Assembly (NCBI GenBank): GCA_041742695.1
Contig: JBGTOF010000450.1
Location: 1 to 23,609 of the forward strand
Length of the DNA: 23,609 nucleotides
Direction: 5' to 3'
Source of the DNA: Kaiparowitsia sp041742695
GTDB taxonomy: Bacteria; Cyanobacteriota; Cyanobacteriia; Elainellales; Elainellaceae
Positions 15,427 to 22,396 of this stretch are shown piece after piece (position 1 is the first letter of the stretch; each line of letters starts with the position of its first letter). The notes under the pieces were generated by a model, which was not told where the DNA came from, ran no database searches, and was given only the letters and a program-made list of their open reading frames with translations. A program made the position numbers and the translations under genes.

Positions 15427-15990
15427 ATGCTAATACAACCCATGCAGCGCGCGATCGCCACTACCCTTAGCAGCCTAGCCGGACTGATCGTTGGGCTGGG
15501 CATACCCAGTGGGGCGATCGCCTCTATCGGTCTCGACCGCCAAACGTTAATTCTGCTGGGGAACCCTTTTAACCCAGCGCTGCTCGAATCAGATGTGCCA
15601 CTAGAACCGGGCGTCGTGTCTGCCACCACTATCTCGCAGACGGGGCTGACGTTACCCAGCCTGTGGTGGGTTGATCAACAGTTTGGCGGACAATTGCTGA
15701 CCACTTGGTTTGCCTTTCCGGCAGATGCAGATATCCCCCCTCGGGTTGATCTGGTCGTGAACGCGCAGGTGTGGAGCCTATTTAACTACATGGAGCGCTA
15801 TGGCTTTGTGAACCACTTTGGCACGGCGGGCGCAGGCTATGGCTATAATACCCGCGTGTTTGACCGCCAAGGGGCATTGCTGGCCGCTTACATTTGCCCC
15901 GATTCAGATGTGGTTGCGAGTCGGGCGATGGGCCGCTGCCGCATTTTGTTAGACGGCGTGGGAGGCCGTGGCCTGACGGGAACGGAATAG
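15427..15990 (+). CDS. Exported cyanobacterial protein of unknown function
   Basis: 187 residues. The N-terminal 33 residues form a signal peptide (hydrophobic ATTLSSLAGLIVGLGI, cleavage probably after AIA). The mature part has blocks LTLPSLWWVDQQFGGQL, PPRVDLVVNAQVWSLFNYMERYGFVNHFGT and YGYNTRVFDRQGALLAAYIC, which I recall as a conserved set in cyanobacterial hypothetical proteins. Two cysteines, C157 and C171, could form a disulfide near the C-terminus. I do not recognise any enzyme motif. A second in-frame ATG at 15442 is an alternative start. Its stop lies only six bases from the stop of the convergent solute-binding protein, with no room for a terminator between. Confidence 0.82.
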   Translation: MLIQPMQRAIATTLSSLAGLIVGLGIPSGAIASIGLDRQTLILLGNPFNPALLESDVPLEPGVVSATTISQTGLTLPSLWWVDQQFGGQLLTTWFAFPADADIPPRVDLVVNAQVWSLFNYMERYGFVNHFGTAGAGYGYNTRVFDRQGALLAAYICPDSDVVASRAMGRCRILLDGVGGRGLTGTE

Positions 15991-15996
15991 CGCGCG

Positions 15997-17259
15997 TTAA
16001 CTGGGCAGCCGCATCTGCTGCCAGTGCGCTTGATATTGCTCGGTGCTAGGGGCAGACAGCGGCAAAAGGAACTCGCTGTGCTCAAGAGTGGTCGCAGGCG
16101 GTACAAGTAGCGGGTTGTTGCGCACGCTATCGGGAAGAGCTGCATTAGCTCGTCCATTGGTCTGCGCGGCTGCACCCAAAAGTACGGGGGAGGGTGCATC
16201 TCCCAAGAGCGAAAATCGGGTGGCGATCGCCAGATTCCAGCAGTACTCAATCCAGGTTTGCGCCAAATCGACGCCGTTTTCTGTCGGTTCTGCCGCTTGA
16301 GTGGAGGCGGGAGCCGTAGTGGGCATCACCCACACATCTGCCGAGAGAAGCGTGCCCGCTGGGGGAATCACCATCGCGACGCGAGGGTCACGGCGCACGA
16401 GCGGCAACAAATCGCTGAGCCAGCCCACAGCTACCCAGGTGTCGGCCAGCAGTAGCGGTTGCAGATAGGCATCAGAACTGTAGAGCCGAACTTGGGCATG
16501 TAGGGCATTGAGCTCGGCCCTCAGCTGCGACACAGCGTTCAGATCGTCTGTGTTCACGGAGCGTCCTAATTTTTTCAGCGTTAGGCCAATGACGCTGCGA
16601 GCGCTGTCGGGTAGCGACAACCGTCCCTGAATCGCCGGGTTCCACAAATCGGCCCAGTCGGCTGGCGCCCGGCCCATCTCGTCTCGGCGATCGGCACGGT
16701 AGGCGATCGCCAACGGTGCATAGCGATAGGGAGCCGCCCAAATTTGCCCATTGGGGTCTGGTTCACCGTCAGCATTGCGTGTCACCATCTGCTGCCAAGG
16801 CTGGGGGAGCAGATCCCAACCGGCCGCGGTCGATAGGGGCAGGGGGGCAATCCATCCCTGACGAATGGCCGCAGACAGCCAGAAATCGCCGAGAGACATC
16901 AGGGTGGGTGGGCTTTGCCGATCCGGCGTCCTTTCGTCTGCCGTTGCGCTCGACTCTGATGCATCTGGGGATGCCGAGGACTCTGTTGAGGGCTGCCGCT
17001 GCTCAAGCAACCGATAGAGCCCATCTAAGGATTCGACCGATCGCACGCTGAGTCCGCGACCGTCCCGAATTTGTCGTTGGAAGTCTGACAGCACTTGGGG
17101 CGGCACCGAGCCACTCAACAGATCGAGATGCAAGGCGGCTCCTTGTCTACTGCGATTGCAGCCTGCCAGAAGTGCACTGATCCCCAAACTGCCCATGCCA
17201 ATTAAGAGCGATCGCCGATTGATCTGCCCGATCTGCCCATTGCTTTGCTGATTGGTCAC
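15997..17259 (-). CDS. Tat-type lipoprotein, solute-binding protein (PotD/Fbp-like)
   Basis: 420 residues. The head N14-R15-R16-S-L-L-I-G reads as a twin-arginine signal and is followed by a hydrophobic stretch and the lipobox L31-A32-G33-C34, so the protein should be exported folded and anchored by lipid at C34. The remainder resembles the PotD/iron-binding type of periplasmic protein: LHLDLLSGSVPPQVLSDF, SLGDFWLSAAIRQGWIAPL, IWAAPYRYAPLAIAYR, WADLWNPAIQGRLSLPDSARSVIGLTLK and VAVGWLSDLLPLVRRDPRVAMVIPPAGTLLSADVWVMP. A Ser/Ala/Pro-rich insert lies at about 89-118. No permease or ATPase gene is adjacent, so the transport partner, if any, is elsewhere. Its ATGA start overlaps the end of the upstream lyase gene by four bases, implying translational coupling. 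Ligand unknown. Confidence 0.85.
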   Translation of the reverse strand: MTNQQSNGQIGQINRRSLLIGMGSLGISALLAGCNRSRQGAALHLDLLSGSVPPQVLSDFQRQIRDGRGLSVRSVESLDGLYRLLEQRQPSTESSASPDASESSATADERTPDRQSPPTLMSLGDFWLSAAIRQGWIAPLPLSTAAGWDLLPQPWQQMVTRNADGEPDPNGQIWAAPYRYAPLAIAYRADRRDEMGRAPADWADLWNPAIQGRLSLPDSARSVIGLTLKKLGRSVNTDDLNAVSQLRAELNALHAQVRLYSSDAYLQPLLLADTWVAVGWLSDLLPLVRRDPRVAMVIPPAGTLLSADVWVMPTTAPASTQAAEPTENGVDLAQTWIEYCWNLAIATRFSLLGDAPSPVLLGAAAQTNGRANAALPDSVRNNPLLVPPATTLEHSEFLLPLSAPSTEQYQAHWQQMRLPS

Positions 17260-17927
17260 TGCTTATGTTCTACTCCAAAGCCAATCAAATCAATTTGGGT
17301 GGGGGTGTCGCCCGCGGCGGGGCGGCGATAGGTTACGATCGTGCGCATCCGCACCATCGGCGCGACAAATCGCATCTGATCTACCGCTATAGATCGATTG
17401 TAGAACGTGGTCATTTCTAAGGTTTGGCGGGTGGGCTGATAGGTAAATCGCCCGGCGATCGCCCCCGCTTCTGAATAGCCCGCATCCCGCAAGTAATAGC
17501 CACGAATTACCTCTGCATCTGTCGCAGACACCGCTGATGCGCCAGGCAACGTCAACATTTCCTGCAACAGTTCTTCGGTATCATCCGTCTCGGCGACACA
17601 GGCGTCGGGCACAAACAGCGCATTGAGCTGCATCGACACTCGCTCCCCTCGTTCCGATACGGTATCAAAGGCAATAGCAAAGCCAGGGCAAGCCTGTGTC
17701 GCGGTTTCTGGCTCTTGCACTAGCGTCAGAGGCCCAGAACGCTGACTAACGCGTGACCCAGAAAAGGCAGAGTCTCCTAAGATTTGCCGTTTGGCTGCCG
17801 AATCTAGCACCGACACGCGAAACTCTGTGTGCGATCGCTCAATCTCATCTCGTTCGACGAAATGATACGTGCGCTCCGTCATCCACAAACCGCTGCAGGC
17901 TGCAAAAAAATCGTGAAAACTCAGCAT
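17256..17927 (-). CDS. CpcS/CpeS-family phycobilin lyase
   Basis: 223 residues. The S-type lyase pattern is visible: FFAACSGLWMTERTYHFVERDEIERSHTEF at the N-terminus, then RGYYLRDAGYSEAGAIAGRFTYQPTRQTLEMTTFYNRSIAVDQMRFV and VRMRTIVTYRR. This lipocalin-like family attaches phycocyanobilin or related bilins to cysteine-84-type sites of phycobiliprotein subunits in the cytoplasm. Which subunit and which of CpcS, CpcU or CpeS it is cannot be settled here, so no symbol is given. It is longer than the compact family members. The ATG at 17927 has an AT-rich TATAAA about 7-12 bases upstream but no ribosome-binding site. First gene of a two-gene unit with the lipoprotein. Confidence 0.85.
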   Translation of the reverse strand: MLSFHDFFAACSGLWMTERTYHFVERDEIERSHTEFRVSVLDSAAKRQILGDSAFSGSRVSQRSGPLTLVQEPETATQACPGFAIAFDTVSERGERVSMQLNALFVPDACVAETDDTEELLQEMLTLPGASAVSATDAEVIRGYYLRDAGYSEAGAIAGRFTYQPTRQTLEMTTFYNRSIAVDQMRFVAPMVRMRTIVTYRRPAAGDTPTQIDLIGFGVEHKQ

Positions 17928-18093
17928 GCCAAAATTTATACAGCCTTTATCGTAAGAGCCTGCTCCTATTAAAACTTAAAACACCAGACTGCAAACCTCA
18001 GCAGTGGCAATTTCAGCAACTCGCCTAGACAACCCTAGGTGGGTCAGCATTTAGCCGGTATCCAGCATTCAATTGCTGGGCAGGGGTATCCAA

Positions 18094-18144
18094 ATCACGA
18101 TTTTGTGTGAGATAGGCGCGCCTTGTCTCACACAAAATCGTGAT
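18094..18144. repeat. 51-bp near-perfect palindrome
   Basis: ATCACGATTTTGTGTGAGA (18094-18112) and its exact complement (18126-18144) form a 19-bp stem. The 13-nt centre contains the smaller palindrome AGGCGCGCCT, so nearly the whole element can pair. No T-tract follows on either side. An 8-bp direct repeat GCAGGGGT lies on both flanks (18080-18087 and 18162-18169). A 6-bp hairpin CCAGCA/TGCTGG sits just left (18062-18079). Confidence 0.85.
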
Positions 18145-18315
18145 CAAACTAACACCACTCAGCAGGGGTTTTATCTTTCATTGTGATCTAAAAAAATCAG
18201 AAATGTGACTCTGGAAGCAGATCATTATCTCCCGGCTAACAACCAAACTTGGAGCCGCTAAAACAATGCGCAATCCAACTCATGGAGTACATCCTAGGGG
18301 TTGCGAGATGCACTT

Positions 18316-18402
18316 ATCCCCCGATCTCTTCTCCTGACCAAAATAAGAAGAGCCGGATTCAACGTCTCTCTTCGCCTCTAGGAGAAAGATTTAGGGTGAG
18401 GC
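18316..18402 (+). repeat. Probable worn copy of an interspersed double-hairpin repeat
   Basis: A hairpin CTCTTCT/AGAAGAG (18326-18332 and 18346-18352) is followed by a second imperfect one around CCTCTAGG, and then by GATTTAGGGTGAGG. From memory this order (double hairpin of CTCTTCTCC type plus GATTTAGGGTGAGG tail) resembles a repeat found between genes in many bacteria including cyanobacteria. The copy is degenerate and the match is from memory. Confidence 0.4.
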
Positions 18403-18982
18403 ATTCAAAAGTGTGATGTACTCAATTCATTCTGCAATTCAAGGTATTTTATGACACCGATAATCAGATGATAGTTGGATCATTAACGCTGCTTTAAGCT
18501 CCATTCTCTAAGCGCTGAATTAAACGCTGAATGCTCAAAATTCGCAATTTATGGATTTCATCCAAGAAGCCTTAAGAGCGTGTGCAGTAGCTAGTTCCGT
18601 TGAATGATTGAGCGGAAGCAGCTTATGATTTGAATCGGTGCTCACACGTTAGTTTGCCGAAGTTTAGGAAAAGACCGCGGATTTGATAATATTTCAAAGT
18701 TTTAGAGCTATCTCTGAGGAACATGCGGTGATAACGCTTCCATAAGCTGCCGAACTATTAGATTTCTGATTTTTTCCAATAGAACCCTGGATAAATAGCT
18801 GAACTCAATCGGTAGCAATTTATACAGAAATGGGCAGTGGCTTGGGGCGATCGCTCCGAGCATCGTTTCAGGCCCTTGATAGATGGACTGCGGCACCTCA
18901 ACATCAGCGTTCTATCTCAGTGCAGACGCATTTGGGCGATCGCGCAAATCAATAAAGCCAAAGCCTAACCGACTCGATCTAC

Positions 18983-19004
18983 CATCCCAATAGCATTTGG
19001 GATG
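18983..19004. repeat. 8-bp hairpin upstream of the coiled-coil gene
   Basis: CATCCCAA (18983-18990), loop TAGCAT, TTGGGATG (18997-19004), a perfect stem followed by TTCGT. No long T-run. It lies 240 bases before the coiled-coil gene and may be a terminator of an unseen transcript or a binding site. Confidence 0.5.
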
Positions 19005-19244
19005 TTCGTAACACACTGCATAATTCGCGCCGAAAAAGCTTTTGAAGCTGCATTGAGACTATCAACCAAGTGTGCACTGACTCATCCAAAATCCAGATCT
19101 AGATCTCTGAGCTTCTTTCTACATGGACACCATAGAGAATTCCATTTGGGCTCTGCTTTGATCGCTGCCTAACTCAGTCAATCGTTAAAACTGCAAAAGT
19201 TAAATGAATCAGGAATAACGGGGGTCTATCCAATTTGACTCTTT

Positions 19245-19652
19245 ATGATGGAGTATCACATTCAATCGATAAGGCGTCAGATGGATTCTCTCCAGGGACA
19301 AATTGAAAACCTAAATGTCAAAATTGACGCGGTGCGCAATCAGATTGAGCAATTAACTGAAAAAATGACTACCTCACCGTTAAATTCAACGGCCAGCACC
19401 CGGGATGATCGTAGCTACAGCAGTTCCTCTAGCATGCGCTATGGGTCAGCTTACCGAAGCGCGATGGATGCGGATATGGAGCATAAAGATATTATTGCAG
19501 ATTCGGGCTTGGTCGATGCCAATAGCCAGGGCGGAGAGCATAGCCTTTCTCCTGAGTTGCAGGTGCAGCGTTTAACCGCTCAGCTCACGGCAGCTTATAA
19601 CCGCATCGCCGCGTTAGAAGAGCAACTGCTCTCCAAACGCATTCACCACTAG
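19245..19652 (+). CDS. Small cyanobacterial coiled-coil protein of unknown function
   Basis: 135 residues in three parts. The N-terminal 43 residues (QMDSLQGQIENLNVKIDAVRNQIEQL) show heptad spacing of a coiled coil. Residues about 44-98 are Ser-rich and low in complexity (SYSSSSSMRYGSAY) and look disordered. The C-terminus, LSPELQVQRLTAQLTAAYNRIAALEEQLLS, is a second helix that I recall as strongly conserved among cyanobacterial hypothetical proteins. It is probably cytoplasmic and oligomeric; no enzyme motif. The start is ATGATG, either codon possible, and no ribosome-binding site is seen. A good terminator follows at 19792. Function unknown; scaffolding or filament-like roles are speculation. 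Confidence 0.8.
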   Translation: MMEYHIQSIRRQMDSLQGQIENLNVKIDAVRNQIEQLTEKMTTSPLNSTASTRDDRSYSSSSSMRYGSAYRSAMDADMEHKDIIADSGLVDANSQGGEHSLSPELQVQRLTAQLTAAYNRIAALEEQLLSKRIHH

Positions 19653-19791
19653 GTTTGCCAAGGGTCTTATTGCAACCGATAGGTTGATTAGGGCAATTAT
19701 TGTTGTGAACCCTCAAGCTAGCGCGTTAAGCGCTATGTGACTCACGTGTGACTAACGGTGGTTAGGCTGATTCGTTGCAGCAACCGCTGAG

Positions 19792-19837
19792 CCATCTAGA
19801 ACGCTTGTATCTCAGGCATTCTAGATGGTTTGTTTTT
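19792..19837 (+). terminator. Terminator of the coiled-coil gene
   Basis: CCATCTAGAA (19792-19801) pairs perfectly with TTCTAGATGG (19819-19828) over a 17-nt loop, then TTTGTTTTT. It is 140 bases after the stop. The right end of the T-tract is also the left target duplication of the adjacent MITE. Confidence 0.82.
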
Positions 19838-19838
19838 G

Positions 19839-19929
19839 GGCGTTGCTGATTCCAGGTATGAACCGATGTCTATAGGCATTGAAAATTCGTTCAAATTTCT
19901 GCAAAGTCATACTGCTATTCAGCAACGCC
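19839..19929. mobile_element. 91-bp MITE with 8-bp target duplication
   Basis: Ends GGCGTTGCTGA (19839-19849) and TCAGCAACGCC (19919-19929) are perfect 11-bp inverted repeats; identity continues to 18 of 23 bases, ending in GTATGA on both ends. The element is flanked directly by TGTTTTTG at 19831-19838 and 19930-19937, an exact 8-bp direct repeat. It has no coding capacity and must depend on a transposase elsewhere. The ends resemble IS1-type termini (GGnGnTGCTG), which typically make 8-9-bp duplications; that assignment is inference. Confidence 0.85.
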
Positions 19930-20084
19930 TGTTTTTGATGCGCTGCTCTAGGCCGCGATGCCTTGCGATAGCGATTGTAGGCAGGGATTGCAATTGTGCC
20001 ACTGTTGCGTTGGATTCGGATCGTAAGTTTTGCGAAATTTTGGCCCACCTAAGATTTCATAAAATGGAGCATCAAGGATGGAAC

Positions 20085-21221
20085 TTATGCATTTTGCGCT
20101 TCGGCTGCACGACGCGCAATAAATTGCAATTCCACCTGCTGGCGCAACGTCATGTTGTCCCAGCCGTGCAAATGAGCGGCGATCGCACACCCCCCTGCAC
20201 CCACTCCTTCTTTAACATAGCCCTGCTCATAGGCGCGCAGTTCTGCCAGGGAGGACTGCGCAAAGGTCAGCTGCGTCGCCAGCAGCGGAGCCCGGAGCAG
20301 CATCGCTAGGCCTACCGTGTTGCCTGTCGGGTCGTTAGCTACCCAGCGGGTAGTGCCCACCACAATGCGTGACTCAGGCCAGGGCAACGCCTCAGACTGG
20401 GCGATCGCCCGCGCTAGTGCATACACGGCCAGCATTTGCGTGCCGCCCGCCAGCATGACGCCACTGTGCTGACCAGCGGCGATCGCCATCCCTGCTACCA
20501 CGACCTGCATGGGGTCGCCTACCGCCGCAACAATCTGCATCGGCGTAGCGGTCTGCAGTGGAGCCTGCGCCAACCCCTGCTGCACCAGCGCCAGTTTTTG
20601 ACCGTGATTGCAGGTAGAGTGACTGCTGTTGACCATGCCGCTGGCAGAAAAGCCCAGCCCCAGCAACACCCCTAGCGCAGTAGTCGTGCCGCCCACGACA
20701 CATTCTCCCAAAATTAAGTAGCCAGTGGGCAGCGCCTGCGCCAGCTTCGAGCCCCACTGCAAACCCTGCTGAAACAGGTGCTGCACTTGAGACAGCGGTA
20801 ACGCGGCTCCCGTGCTGACACAGCGGGCCGGTGTGCCACCCAGATTAATGAAAGGCACCGTGGGCGCATGACGCAACCCCGCATCAAATAGATGCAGTGG
20901 AATGTTGCAGCCGGTCAATACAGCCCGTGTTATCAATGCAGGAGATGCCCCCGCCACCAGCGGCGGCAGCGGAAACTGCGGCTGTGACTGAGGCCCCTCT
21001 ACCAAAAACTCGGCATCGGCGATCGCTGTATAGGCTCGATCGGCAGGCGTCGCTCCTGCTGCTGAGATACCAGGCACCAGACCCGTTTCAGTAAACCCCA
21101 GCACACAGGTAAATTGAGCCGGGCGATCGCCATAGCGCTCTAACCATGCTGCCGTCACCTCACGTCGAGTGTAGGCACGAATCTCTTTGCGGGCATCAGG
21201 CCTCTGCACTGAACGCCCCAT
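20085..21221 (-). CDS. CobT-like nicotinate-nucleotide phosphoribosyltransferase family protein (TIGR00303)
   Basis: 378 residues from the ATG at 21221. It is the cyanobacterial/archaeal relative of CobT, the enzyme that activates the lower base of cobamides using nicotinate mononucleotide. Family marks: VLGFTETGLVPGISAAGATPADR (about 40-62), PFINLGGTPARCVSTGAALP, LGECVVGGTTTALGVLLGLG, HSTCNHGQKLALV, and near the end the CobT loop E338-G-V-G-A-G-G, whose Glu is the catalytic base in the known enzyme. So it is probably catalytic. Cyanobacteria mostly make pseudocobalamin, so the base it uses is not clear. The ATG overlaps the TGA of the upstream DUF2232 gene (TGATG), pointing to translational coupling. 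Confidence 0.92.
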   Translation of the reverse strand: MGRSVQRPDARKEIRAYTRREVTAAWLERYGDRPAQFTCVLGFTETGLVPGISAAGATPADRAYTAIADAEFLVEGPQSQPQFPLPPLVAGASPALITRAVLTGCNIPLHLFDAGLRHAPTVPFINLGGTPARCVSTGAALPLSQVQHLFQQGLQWGSKLAQALPTGYLILGECVVGGTTTALGVLLGLGFSASGMVNSSHSTCNHGQKLALVQQGLAQAPLQTATPMQIVAAVGDPMQVVVAGMAIAAGQHSGVMLAGGTQMLAVYALARAIAQSEALPWPESRIVVGTTRWVANDPTGNTVGLAMLLRAPLLATQLTFAQSSLAELRAYEQGYVKEGVGAGGCAIAAHLHGWDNMTLRQQVELQFIARRAAEAQNA

Positions 21222-22012
21222 CAATCTTCAAACACGACCTGCACCCAGCGCGGCGGATCGGGGATCGGATTACCCAGCCGCCCGAGCAGCGTCCAGCCTG
21301 CCAGATGAATCGTAAACACATATACCAAGTCGCTCAACAGCAGCGCGCCCACTGCAAAGAGCTGAATAACCGACACATCCACCCCGCCCAGTGCGCCCAC
21401 GCCCAATATGCCCCAGTCCACCAAGCGCAGCACTAGCCACTGCACAAAGTCAGCAATTCGATTCGTAAGGTAGACCCAGAGATCTTCACTGAGAAAGAGT
21501 GACACCAGCGCAATCCGCAGAAAAAAGCACACCGTCGAGAGCAGCGTGCCCGTCACAATCGAACCGCCCCAAGACATGCCCCGCGCCCACGTGGCCCCCA
21601 ACTGCAACCCTAGCAAGCCATAGGGCAGCATAAACAGAACACTCAAATAGGGCCCCATCAGCACCGATAGAAGCAACCCTGTCACCAGCGTGGTCATCAC
21701 CGCCGCCCGTCCGCCCCAGCGCAGGTAGACCAGCGCAGCAGGCAAGGGAAATAAAATTCGCATCCAGGGCACTAGGCTGAGATAATAGCTGGCTAGCCAC
21801 AGCAGACTGGCCGTACTTGCCAAAAACGCTGATTCTACTAAGCTAAGGGGCGGTGGCGTGGTCTGCTGACGAATCGCCGTTGGCGCTGAGAATTCTGCTA
21901 GCGGCGGCGCCGCATCTGCCGCAAAAAACTCATCTTCCCAGTCAGCATCAGTGCCATGACCCGATGGGACGGTTAAGTCGGGTTTGTCATCATCTAGTGG
22001 AGTACTGCTCAT
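21221..22012 (-). CDS. DUF2232 multi-spanning membrane protein
   Basis: 263 residues from the ATG at 22012 (a TTG at 22033 would give 270). The first ~60 residues are acidic and Ser/Thr/Pro-rich (DDDKPD, DADWEDEFFAAD), then about five to six hydrophobic helices. The core SAFLASTASLLWLASYYLSLVPWMRILFPLPAALVYLRWGGRAA matches the DUF2232 family known from cyanobacteria and YybS of Bacillus; MGPYLSVLFMLPYGLLGLQLG is another block. The fold resembles the substrate-binding (S) components of ECF transporters, which is established for DUF2232/YybS at the level of fold prediction only. Coupling to the CobT-like gene fits a role in uptake of a cobamide-related precursor, but that is inference. First gene of the pair. 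Confidence 0.87.
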   Translation of the reverse strand: MSSTPLDDDKPDLTVPSGHGTDADWEDEFFAADAAPPLAEFSAPTAIRQQTTPPPLSLVESAFLASTASLLWLASYYLSLVPWMRILFPLPAALVYLRWGGRAAVMTTLVTGLLLSVLMGPYLSVLFMLPYGLLGLQLGATWARGMSWGGSIVTGTLLSTVCFFLRIALVSLFLSEDLWVYLTNRIADFVQWLVLRLVDWGILGVGALGGVDVSVIQLFAVGALLLSDLVYVFTIHLAGWTLLGRLGNPIPDPPRWVQVVFED

Positions 22013-22396
22013 GGGCACGCAAAAGATTAGCAAGCTTCATGGTAGCGCGAGAGGTGAGAGCCGCGCCTAGCACATCCACGCGGCAGCCAGCCGCCATCGA
22101 GTCTGATGTTCTGAGAACGCTAGCCTGAGGAATTTGCAGGATGATTTGCCGCCAAGATTCAGTGACCAGCGATCGCCCTCAACATTTCCCAGAGACTAGA
22201 GCGATCGCGGATAATTACACATCGAAACTTTACACTGGAAAGCAAGCTCGCTATTCTACGGTTCCAGCTTCCGTTCAACCTCTGTTGCAGGTTTCCATTG
22301 CCGGGGCCTGCTTAGTGATTCATATAGACGACTGATTCTCGTTGTGCCTCATCCCTCGCTCTCGCGTCACTCCCCTGCCGCCCATCGCAAATCACC
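22013..22396. other. Upstream region between divergent DUF2232 and AI-2E genes
   Basis: 384 bases. A 64-codon rightward frame at 22141-22335 has an AGG-like leader but no recognisable content; not called. HIP1 sites lie at about 22170 and 22202. Two TTACAC copies (near 22214 and 22228) and an ACGG/CCGT pair are seen, but nothing I can assign as a promoter. Confidence 0.5.

Larger units (their letters stand above)
17928..19244. other. 1.3-kb gap rich in inverted repeats
   Basis: No supportable gene in either direction; the largest frame (62 codons, leftward, 18708-18896) has no recognisable features. The first 250 bases carry several hairpins, including the 51-bp near-palindrome. 18316-18402 looks like a worn interspersed repeat. 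Around 18400-18800 base composition is AT-richer than the flanking genes. HIP1 sites are absent from about 17840 to 18845, then present near 18847 and 18937. A 10-bp inverted pair (GCAGCTTATG at 18618-18627, CATAAGCTGC at 18741-18750) spans 133 bases. It may hold the lyase promoter and one or more small RNAs. Confidence 0.55.

Noticed and set aside
15184..15629. Two leftward frames of 70 and 78 codons in and beside the tldD upstream gap
   Set aside because: They overlap the signal-peptide region of the clear exported-protein gene or lack any start signal and family resemblance.
18011..18024. TTCAGCAACTCGCC as a second MITE end
   Set aside because: It differs from the MITE end by an inserted base and has no partner end or target duplication near it.
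18708..18896. 62-codon leftward frame in the 1.3-kb gap
   Set aside because: Contains a HIP1 site, no ribosome-binding site, no recognisable family; the length is what chance gives.
19821..20048. 75-codon leftward frame across the MITE
   Set aside because: It runs through the terminator, the MITE and its target duplication, so it is a chance frame made by the insertion.
22141..22335. 64-codon rightward frame before the AI-2E gene
   Set aside because: An AGG-type leader exists but the sequence has no conserved pattern, and the position fits the divergent promoter region.
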